DNA of 11,389 nucleotides from CANJUD01 sp043750035 (GTDB taxonomy: Bacteria > Bacteroidota > Bacteroidia > UKL13-3). Shown here in pieces: positions 6,933-11,389 of the stretch (positions are counted from its first letter, which is position 1; every line of letters starts with the position of its first letter). The DNA is taken from assembly GCA_043750035.1 (NCBI GenBank), contig JAYVCI010000149.1, positions 1 to 11,389 on the forward strand. The letters are read 5' to 3'. The notes beneath the pieces are model-generated. The model did no database searches, was not told the DNA's origin, and saw nothing but the letters and a program-made list of their open reading frames with translations. Position numbers and translations under genes: made by a program.

Positions 6933-6989
6933 TTTGATTAAATTTTAAGGGTGGAGCAATTTTAATTATAGCAAATATGGCATTTTACG

Positions 6990-7001
6990 CAGGTACACCT
7001 G
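6990..7001. promoter_or_regulatory. Possible operator dyad CAGGT-AC-ACCTG
   Basis: 5-bp inverted repeats about a 2-nt centre lie about 11 nt upstream of a near-consensus -7 element (6979-6972) of the acidic small protein. That puts the dyad in the -33/-7 spacer, where a repressor would act. A 5-bp dyad is weak evidence on its own. Confidence 0.25.
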
Positions 7002-7093
7002 TTACACAATTGCTGAAATAATTTACATCATTCACATATTTCGCCTTCATATTCTGAATAAAATTGTTGTCAAATATCTGGGAAAAAGCGTGT

Positions 7094-7133
7094 AAAAAAA
7101 AGGTCCCCAAGATATTATCTTGAAGACCTTTTT
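7094..7133 (-). terminator. Rho-independent terminator
   Basis: On the minus strand AAAAAGGTC..CAAGAT and ATCTTG..GACCTTTTT pair, with a 2x2 internal loop and a 3-nt apex, followed by a run of eight T. It lies about 35 nt past the stop of the gene at 7168 and is a textbook intrinsic terminator for it. The A-run on the other side would let it work on both strands. Confidence 0.8.
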
Positions 7134-7167
7134 CAAAAAGATTTAATCACACTTATATATAAGCGTA

Positions 7168-7437
7168 TTAAACTTTGTTCAAAATCTTTACTTCAGGCAT
7201 GCCGATAACACCTGCGTTCTCCATAGTTGCTTTCAATTCTGGATTTGCAAGAAAACCTTGAATTGCTTCCACACTGGGCACTTCGGTAATCACGGTTACC
7301 ATGTTTGGATTGTCATGGTGTTGATATACGCCTGATACTTTCACACCCATTGCGGTGCGGTTAGCATCATCTGCATCAAATCCTTGTTTCCAGTTAGAAA
7401 AATCTTTTACTTCGTGAGATAAAATTGTAGTTACCAT
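7168..7437 (-). CDS. Small dimeric alpha/beta-barrel-type protein (antibiotic-monooxygenase-like fold), 89 aa
   Basis: The sequence MVTTILSHEVKDFSNWKQGF followed by VKVSGVYQHHDNPNMVTVI and VEAIQGFLANPELKATMENAGV gives a beta-alpha-beta-beta-alpha-beta order. This is the ferredoxin-like fold of small ABM/EthD-type proteins. A FSNWKQGFDADDANR helix and an early His-Glu-Val pattern resemble a widespread family of uncharacterised proteins ending in PEVKILNKV. There is no signal peptide, so it is cytosolic, and members typically dimerise. The catalytic role is unknown; some related folds bind small aromatics or act in stress responses, but nothing here shows a substrate. It has its own upstream spacer and a strong terminator downstream, so it is monocistronic. 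Confidence 0.75.
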   Translation of the reverse strand: MVTTILSHEVKDFSNWKQGFDADDANRTAMGVKVSGVYQHHDNPNMVTVITEVPSVEAIQGFLANPELKATMENAGVIGMPEVKILNKV

Positions 7438-7481
7438 TTTGTTGTTGTTTTTAGGGGTTAATGAAAATTAATTTGTGGCAG

Positions 7482-7489
7482 CAATATTA
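7482..7489 (-). promoter_or_regulatory. Near-consensus -7 element (TAATATTG) for the 89-aa protein gene
   Basis: The minus strand reads TAATATTG, one mismatch from TAnnTTTG, about 44 nt before the ATG at 7437. The position is reasonable for a normal leader. No clear -33 is seen. Confidence 0.35.
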
Positions 7490-7529
7490 CAGGATAAATA
7501 GCAGATAGAGCATTAAATAATTCGGGTAA

Positions 7530-7600
7530 AAGGATTAAGGGATAAGGAGCAAGGAGTAAGGGCCATACTGCGTCAGCCCCTTATCCCTTACTCCTTACTT
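7530..7600. repeat. Heptamer-repeat inverted element downstream of the DUF1801 gene
   Basis: The left side consists of five 7-nt units from 7530: AAGGATT, AAGGGAT, AAGGAGC, AAGGAGT, AAGGGCC. The right side (7577-7597) consists of CCCCTTA, TCCCTTA, CTCCTTA. The two sides are inverted relatives. Units 7530-7550 pair with 7576-7596 at 19 of 21 positions. Alternatively, AAGGAGTAAGGG (7551-7562) pairs perfectly with 7585-7596, so two registers are possible. It lies about 13 nt past the stop codon of the gene at 7614 and may terminate or stabilise that transcript. Confidence 0.65.
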
Positions 7601-7613
7601 ATATAATAATATA

Positions 7614-8027
7614 TCATTTATCAACCAATCTCAACCATTCTTTTACCACTTGCTGCAATGCCTTTTCTTTTGATTTCACATCATCCATATCTTTAAAAAC
7701 TGCAAGCCTTCTCCCGTCTTTATAATCACCTTCAAGCAATCCTGTGGTATCATTCACTTTTGCCCCACTTGTGAAAACAAGCATAATCCTGTCTTTAAAT
7801 AGATTGAAAACAGCAATCTCCCTTTTATATTCTTTTGGGTCAAAGGGTTTCATTTCTCCGGTATAATAAAAACTAGGATTGTTCCATTTTATCCGTTCCC
7901 CAATTTCTTTATCGGTACTTAAAATAATCTGTCTAAGGGTTTCAATTATTTTACCCAAAGCTGGGTCTAGTTTTTGGATATGCTCGCTTACTAGTTCTTG
8001 GTCTGTAAGCGTTTTTGCTTTTGCCAT
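7614..8027 (-). CDS. DUF1801 domain protein (YdhG/YdeI-like)
   Basis: 137 aa, the usual length of single-domain DUF1801 proteins (PF08818). The product has an N-terminal helical part (HIQKLDPALGKIIETLRQII) and the family signature ERIKWNNPSFYYTGEM (44-59), where WxxPSF is the most conserved element. The core continues with IAVFNLFKDRIMLVFTSGAK, GLLEGDYKDGRRLAVF, and a C-terminal helix ending in WLRLVDK. It is cytosolic; the biochemical function of the family is not settled (the fold is often compared with frataxin-like proteins). It starts 30 nt after the stop of the lipoprotein gene at 8058 on the same strand, with a modest hairpin (8036-8064) in between, so it could be read through from that promoter. 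It ends in the heptamer element at 7530-7600. Confidence 0.88.
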   Translation of the reverse strand: MAKAKTLTDQELVSEHIQKLDPALGKIIETLRQIILSTDKEIGERIKWNNPSFYYTGEMKPFDPKEYKREIAVFNLFKDRIMLVFTSGAKVNDTTGLLEGDYKDGRRLAVFKDMDDVKSKEKALQQVVKEWLRLVDK

Positions 8028-8035
8028 AGTTGTTA

Positions 8036-8064
8036 TAACTAATATATTATATAGTGATTAGTTA
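8036..8064 (-). terminator. AT-rich hairpin at the end of the lipoprotein gene (weak terminator or attenuating stem)
   Basis: TAACTAAT (8036-8043) and ATTAGTTA (8057-8064) form an 8-bp stem around a 13-nt AT-only-like loop, overlapping the stop codon of the gene at 8058 and lying just before the DUF1801 start. The stem is AT-rich with no clear T tract, so partial read-through into the next gene is likely. Confidence 0.3.
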
Positions 8065-8501
8065 AACTTAAATGACTTAAATATAGAAATAAATCTCGAG
8101 TCATTATTCGAATTGAGTACATACAATCTAGCCTTATGGATACCATCTCTTTTATCAATATAAATGCTTAAAATAGTTCCTTCAGTGGTTTTCTTTTCTT
8201 TTATAATTTTCGCATCAGCACTGTCTATTTTAAATTCTTCATAATACAAGGTTGTTGAATTTTGTTTCTCATCATCAATAGTATTGAAGGCTAAATATCC
8301 ACAATCAAAGTTTATTTTATCATTTCTACTTTCGTAATATCCTACATAGGTGTCTTCCCCTTGCTGATTTACGAGAATCCAGTCTGAAGGGAGAGATAAT
8401 GAAAAGTACAGATTGTTTCTTTCTATAACTGGAGCAGGCTTGTCTCTGCTGCACGAAAGCAAAACTGAAAACGATAATAATATTACAATGTTCCTATTCA
8501 T
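8058..8501 (-). CDS. Putative lipoprotein, 147 aa, PsbP-like appearance
   Basis: The start is placed at ATG 8501, giving MNRNIVILLSFSVLLSCSRD: Arg near the N-terminus, a hydrophobic core and lipobox LLSC with Cys17. An upstream in-frame ATG at 8552 adds 17 polar residues that would spoil the signal, and it overlaps the -7 element at 8550-8557, so it is rejected. The mature domain (about 35-147) begins FSLSLPSDWILVNQQGEDTYVGYYES. The phi-x-LPxxW pattern is seen in many PsbP-like or DUF lipoproteins, and the domain ends in a beta-rich segment with ARLYVLNSNND and SIFKSFKF. It is probably anchored in the periplasm; function and partners are unknown. It is the first gene of a possible two-gene unit with the DUF1801 gene. 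Confidence 0.7.
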   Translation of the reverse strand: MNRNIVILLSFSVLLSCSRDKPAPVIERNNLYFSLSLPSDWILVNQQGEDTYVGYYESRNDKINFDCGYLAFNTIDDEKQNSTTLYYEEFKIDSADAKIIKEKKTTEGTILSIYIDKRDGIHKARLYVLNSNNDSRFISIFKSFKFN

Positions 8502-8549
8502 AATTGGTTGTTTAAAGCTACCTTGATTTTCCTTCTTGGGAAAGCAATG

Positions 8550-8557
8550 CAAATATA
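8550..8557 (-). promoter_or_regulatory. Bacteroidota -7 element (TATATTTG) of the lipoprotein gene
   Basis: An exact TAnnTTTG on the minus strand, 48 nt before ATG 8501, leaving a normal leader of about 40 nt. It decides the start by excluding the ATG at 8552. No convincing -33 is visible. Confidence 0.55.
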
Positions 8558-8596
8558 GGGATAAATATTTTGGGTGATTCTTAGGTTAAACATTAC

Positions 8597-8626
8597 AATC
8601 ATTCAATCGTAAATCGTTCAATCATT
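8597..8626 (+). repeat. Heptamer-like tandem repeat at the 3' end of the TPR gene
   Basis: Units AATCATT (8597), CAATCGT (8604) and AAATCGT (8611), then TTCAATCATT, run into the stop codon of the gene at 8625. The period is 7 nt with one inserted base in the last unit. Unlike the elements at 717-784 and 7530-7600 it is not an inverted repeat, but its position just 3' of a stop codon and its word size match. Confidence 0.5.
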
Positions 8627-10034
8627 AAATATTCACCACTACTTCAAATTCCTTTTCCTCCTTCACCCATCGTTTTATCAAGTAATGCTCAACTATTCTT
8701 TCTATAGGTTTCACGCAGAATACAACAGAAAAGTTTGCAGCTAATGATATAAAAAAGTTGTGGTGTGTGATAGGTGCAACAACATAATGCAATATAGAAT
8801 CTTCGATAATAAAAAGGAGGATGGCAATAGTGATAGTGATAGTTTTGGCTTTCCTGTTTATTTTTGAAAACGTAAGCTCATGAATGGTTTTCTGCAGTAC
8901 TATATTCGTGTTTTCAATTTGCTTTTTCTGTTCTTTTATAATGATATTTTCTTTTTTGGTTTGCTCAGCTTCAAATATCATCTCGCTGCGTTTTAGTTTC
9001 TTTTCGCCATCTTCTATATTCACTTCTTCGTTAATTTTATGATATTGTTTATAATGCTCATAACTTTTTTCCAGTTCATTTTTTTGCTCATATATCTCAC
9101 TCAACATTAAATGAACCTGGAAAATTTTTGGTTTTACTTTTAGCTCTTCAGCTAGGCTCATAGCATTGTTCAGCATGGCTAATGCTTCATCATAGTCGTT
9201 TTTTAGTTGATATATTTTCGATAGTTGAATAAGGTTGGTTATGGCCCCTCCTTGTAAATTTATTTCTTCCCTTATCTTTAATGCTTCGGTATGAAATTGT
9301 ATGGCTTTTTCAAAATCTTTTTTGTCGAAATAAAATGTACCAACATCACTGAGCACCCTAGAATAAAAATTTTTATTCCCAGTTTCTTCACCCATTGCCA
9401 AGGCTTTATTAAAATATTCAAGTGCGATTTCGTCTTTTTGTAACTGATGGAAAGCCTCGCCCAGTCCATCGTACGACAACATTACAAAATGTTTATTATT
9501 ATACTTTCCCGAAATTTCTATACACTGTTTAAATGCATCTATAGCCCGTTCATAATTTTTGGTTTCATTATATAATGAAGCAAGTCCGTATATGCTTACG
9601 GTTTCAAATACAGAATAAGCATGGGTTTTGTGAAGCTGGTGAAAAGCATCCTGCTGATATTTTAACGCCAAATCTATATTGCCCAATGTGCGGTAAATAC
9701 CACCAAATCCAATGTTGCAGATTGCTATTCCATTGTCATCATTTTGTTCAGAAAATAAATTCTGAGCCTCGGTATAATATTTTAACCCCTCATCATATTG
9801 TTCAGAATGGAAAGCAATAAATCCAAAGTTAAAAGTTGCCAAGGCAAAAATTTGAGCATGTGTTTCCTTGTGCTGTTTTGCCCAATCATATATTTTATGA
9901 TATAGCTGCATCACTTCATCTCTGGGCAGGTTCACTACCGGAATCCATAAGCTGCCAAAGAATTCAATTACATTGACTGGATTATTTTTAAACGCAATAA
10001 AATCGTTTTCTAGTTTTTGTATTTGTGGGTGCAT
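8625..10034 (-). CDS. TPR-repeat protein with coiled coil and C-terminal two-helix membrane module
   Basis: 469 aa. Residues about 64-330 hold roughly seven tetratricopeptide repeats. Recognisable cores include FGFIAFHSEQYDEGLKYYTEA, YGLASLYNETKNYERAIDAF, DGLGEAFHQLQKDEIALEYF, VGTFYFDKKDFEKAIQFHTE and LSKIYQLKNDYDEALAML. Residues about 335-392 are charged coiled coil (KRSEMIFEAEQTKKENIIIK). Two hydrophobic segments follow (about 396-412 and 427-443) around LHYVVAPITHHNFF, then KPIERIVEHYLIKRW. In Bacteroidota this TPR-plus-coil layout often precedes an adenylate cyclase, histidine kinase or HTH output; here the output is replaced by a short membrane module. It has no signal peptide, so the TPRs are cytosolic. 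It probably scaffolds partners at the inner membrane; targets are unknown. The ATG at 10034 lies inside the end of an antitoxin-remnant frame (10010-10150), so translation may be coupled. Confidence 0.85.
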   Translation of the reverse strand: MHPQIQKLENDFIAFKNNPVNVIEFFGSLWIPVVNLPRDEVMQLYHKIYDWAKQHKETHAQIFALATFNFGFIAFHSEQYDEGLKYYTEAQNLFSEQNDDNGIAICNIGFGGIYRTLGNIDLALKYQQDAFHQLHKTHAYSVFETVSIYGLASLYNETKNYERAIDAFKQCIEISGKYNNKHFVMLSYDGLGEAFHQLQKDEIALEYFNKALAMGEETGNKNFYSRVLSDVGTFYFDKKDFEKAIQFHTEALKIREEINLQGGAITNLIQLSKIYQLKNDYDEALAMLNNAMSLAEELKVKPKIFQVHLMLSEIYEQKNELEKSYEHYKQYHKINEEVNIEDGEKKLKRSEMIFEAEQTKKENIIIKEQKKQIENTNIVLQKTIHELTFSKINRKAKTITITIAILLFIIEDSILHYVVAPITHHNFFISLAANFSVVFCVKPIERIVEHYLIKRWVKEEKEFEVVVNI

Positions 10035-10150
10035 ATTGTTTTAATGTATTGATATACTTTTTTTTTCAAGAACCCCACAAAGTCGGCAACCTCCATTCGC
10101 ATGGCTTTGGGCAATGAATTTATTTCCAGTTTTAAAGAGGTGTTTGTCAT
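10010..10150 (-). pseudogene. DUF2281/VapB-type antitoxin remnant, 46 aa
   Basis: ATG at 10150-10148, stop at 10012-10010. The first 31 residues, including LKLEINSLPKAMRMEVADF and VGFLKKK, fit the N-terminal half of DUF2281-type antitoxins (L-x-K/E-I-x-x-LP...EV-x-DF-V-x-FL-x-x-K). Members usually run to about 65-75 residues, with a basic, glycine-rich middle and an acidic tail that are missing here. After a run of nine A (10066-10058) the frame continues with unrelated residues (VYQYIKTICTHKYKN) into the start of the TPR gene. Neither other frame past the A-run restores the family C-terminus. No PIN-domain toxin follows. A perfect -7 element sits 4 nt before the ATG. I read this as a decayed antitoxin, or a short DUF2281 relative whose promoter now drives the TPR gene. 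Confidence 0.5.
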
Positions 10151-10154
10151 ACCA

Positions 10155-10162
10155 CAAATTTA
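10155..10162 (-). promoter_or_regulatory. Bacteroidota -7 element (TAAATTTG) for the antitoxin remnant and TPR gene
   Basis: An exact TAnnTTTG 4 nt before ATG 10150, the same spacing as in front of the AAA ATPase gene. It is the only good promoter candidate for the TPR gene, about 120 nt upstream of the ATG at 10034. Confidence 0.5.
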
Positions 10163-10277
10163 AAGCAATTGAATCATTTCATCATAATTGAAATAACATT
10201 CTTTTTATTTGATAAAAAATGTCCACACATAAGAGGCAAAACTTCCGTTCGTTTTATAGGTTCTTGAAGATGCAGGA

Positions 10278-11120
10278 CTAGCTAGGGTTGAGAGACACCA
10301 TTTGGTATTGTATCCCATGCTTCTTCAACAGGGTCTCGATTGTAACAGGATGCACACCAATCCCCACATTGAAAAACTGGTTTTCTTCTATCATTTGTCC
10401 ATTCACTTCTATACTGCCTTTAAAGCCGAGTGGGATTGTTAAATTTTGTGATTGTATAGCATATATATTTCCATCCGTATCGAAAATCGGCCCACCGCTC
10501 TGTCCCTTCAACCCGGGCGATGAGGTTTCCAAAAACAATATATCCATGGTACCATCTTTCGATTTTCCCATTTTCATATTTCGGGTATATATACCTTCAA
10601 TCGGGAATAATGGAATGGGCAATAAATTGGGTGGCAATATAAAACTATTTGTATTTTTATCAAAGGTTGCCCTCACCTCTACAAACGGGAAACCCAGCTT
10701 ACACAAGCTGGTTCCGGGGCTTATCGTATTTGAATTGATGATTTTGGGAAATATAGTTTGTCCATGAAGTATCTGGGGATCTATCCTCAAAAATGCCAAA
10801 TCATGTTCCTGGTATATATAACTTTCCAGTATATTTATTTTCTGTCCGCTTAATAATATAGCAAAATCTGTAATCCATTTATTGTTGGGAGCCAATTCAG
10901 GGTTCTGAGCTTTCTTTTGATCATATATTTTCATCTCGTCTTTATGCTGATTGAACATAAATGCCGCACCCAAATTATGTGCTGCCGTAATTACCCAGCC
11001 TTCTTTATTTAGAACTATAAATGAACCCAGGCCACTCTCTACCGTGCCATCGAAGAACCGCATGGCTACTATTAGTGGATGGGTATATTTGTTTGCGATA
11101 TTATAAGCTTTATTGAACAT
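10278..11120 (-). CDS. Trypsin-like serine protease without export signal (Trypsin_2-like)
   Basis: 280 aa with an intact chymotrypsin-type triad. His48 is in GWVITAAHNL, Asp107 in QEHDLAFLRI, and Ser208 in LKGQSGGPIF; the last is preceded by SSPGLKG. The family order of strands is present: GSFIVLNKEGWVITAAH at 32-48, CKLGFPF at 140-146, and NIYAIQSQ at 218-225. There is no PDZ domain, no signal peptide and no TM segment. The N-terminus MFNKAYNIANKYTHPLIVAM is mildly amphipathic, so the enzyme appears cytosolic, unlike DegP/HtrA proteins. Residues about 55-100 are an insertion rich in charged residues between His and Asp. It lies 81 bp after the stop of the LRR gene on the same strand and 127 bp before the antitoxin remnant; no strong promoter or terminator separates it from the LRR gene. 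Likely limited proteolysis of a specific target; the target is unknown. Confidence 0.85.
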   Translation of the reverse strand: MFNKAYNIANKYTHPLIVAMRFFDGTVESGLGSFIVLNKEGWVITAAHNLGAAFMFNQHKDEMKIYDQKKAQNPELAPNNKWITDFAILLSGQKINILESYIYQEHDLAFLRIDPQILHGQTIFPKIINSNTISPGTSLCKLGFPFVEVRATFDKNTNSFILPPNLLPIPLFPIEGIYTRNMKMGKSKDGTMDILFLETSSPGLKGQSGGPIFDTDGNIYAIQSQNLTIPLGFKGSIEVNGQMIEENQFFNVGIGVHPVTIETLLKKHGIQYQMVSLNPS

Positions 11121-11201
11121 GATAAATAATTATATTATTTTTAGTGAGGGCGGTCCGCATACATTTTGCCATAAATAAATTAGTGACAACTTGACCCTAT
11201 A

Positions 11202-11389
11202 TTACATAAAAACTATACAACCTCTTTCCTTCAAAACTTTTATGCAGATTGGTTCAGCTTTAAAATTATTCAAACGCAAATCTAATTTTCCCAATGACTC
11301 AATATTAGCCAAACTATCTGGCAGTGTAGTGAGTTGGTTGGTTGGCTTTCAAATCTAGATATACCAAACTTTTCATTTCACCAATCGAT
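11202..11389 (-). pseudogene. Leucine-rich-repeat protein, 3' end, frameshifted at a CCAA repeat
   Basis: Two frames together give a continuous LRR sequence. From the window edge (frame at 11388), IGEMKSLVYLDLKANQ is one repeat. After a shift, LTTLPDSLANIESLGKLDLR and LNNF follow in the frame that ends at TAA 11202-11204, with a C-terminal cap containing ICIKVLKERGCIVFM. Both fit the LxxLxxLxLxxNxLxxLP consensus. The join falls at three tandem CCAA units (11345-11334 on the minus strand). Removing one unit gives A-N-Q-L-T-T-L-P, a perfect LRR join. As written, the first frame stops shortly after the join. The N-terminal part lies outside the window. LRR proteins of this type bind proteins; its neighbour is the cytosolic trypsin gene. 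A sequencing or assembly error is a possible explanation. Confidence 0.65.
11334..11345 (+). repeat. Tetranucleotide repeat (TTGG)x3 inside the LRR gene
   Basis: Three TTGG units on the plus strand (CCAA on the coding strand) sit exactly where the LRR frame breaks. Two copies would keep the frame, three do not. This is short for a classical phase-variable tract but is the natural place for slippage. Confidence 0.6.

Noticed and set aside
8502..8552. Upstream start of the 147-aa lipoprotein (ATG 8552)
   Set aside because: It overlaps an exact -7 element and adds a polar stretch in front of a clean lipoprotein signal.
10058..10066. Programmed frameshift at the A9 run of the antitoxin remnant
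   Set aside because: Both alternative frames after the run were read and neither restores an antitoxin-like C-terminus.
10151..10277. Further small gene or terminator between the protease and the antitoxin remnant
   Set aside because: Only an 18-codon frame and a 5-bp AAAAC/GTTTT stem were seen, neither convincing.

Overview
The window looks like chromosomal DNA of a member of the Bacteroidota, probably an environmental Chitinophagales- or Sphingobacteriales-like lineage. Four things point that way. The DNA is AT-rich. Several genes are preceded by the Bacteroidota sigma-factor -7 element TAnnTTTG, with A-rich rather than GGAGG-type ribosome-binding regions. The gene content is typical of the phylum: an outer-membrane beta-barrel protein with a carboxypeptidase-regulatory-like domain, an OmpA lipoprotein beginning C-V-S-K-K-K-Y, and a TPR protein with a two-helix membrane module at its C-terminus. 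Finally, the spacers carry simple-word repeats. No rRNA, tRNA, CRISPR array or recognisable transposase was seen.

Layout. Positions 1-712 hold AT-rich DNA joined to the C-terminal half of an OprO/OprP-type porin that lacks its N-terminus. Positions 717-784 hold a hairpin of 7-nt words between convergent genes. Positions 790-1649 (minus strand) hold a two-gene unit, made of a 36-residue single-TM protein that is easily overlooked and a 90-residue hypothetical protein, and a small lipoprotein. Positions 1873-3061 (minus strand) hold a STAND/archaeal-type AAA ATPase with a C-terminal winged helix, preceded by a perfect 41-bp palindrome abutting its promoter. Positions 3193-5652 (plus strand) hold a TonB-receptor-like outer-membrane protein, convergent with an OmpA-family peptidoglycan-binding lipoprotein (5661-6473, minus).

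Positions 6657-8501 (minus strand) hold an acidic disordered protein, a small dimeric alpha/beta-barrel protein, a DUF1801 protein and a lipoprotein with a PsbP-like look. Positions 8625-11389 (minus strand) hold a TPR/coiled-coil/membrane protein whose start overlaps the remnant of a DUF2281-type antitoxin gene. Upstream of these come a trypsin-like serine protease with no export signal and the 3' end of a leucine-rich-repeat gene frameshifted at a CCAA repeat.

How the genes work together. Most of the window is a mix of unconnected housekeeping, envelope and accessory genes. Envelope functions dominate (porin, beta-barrel receptor, OmpA, three lipoproteins if OmpA is counted). Two places suggest more. 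The first is the AAA ATPase with its operator-like palindrome, which looks like a self-regulating or selfish single-gene cassette. The second is the co-directional LRR / cytosolic trypsin / antitoxin-remnant / TPR-membrane run, which resembles a protein-sensing and proteolysis module but shows signs of decay. Three differently worded but architecturally alike heptamer repeats lie directly 3' of stop codons and may be one class of transcript-end element.
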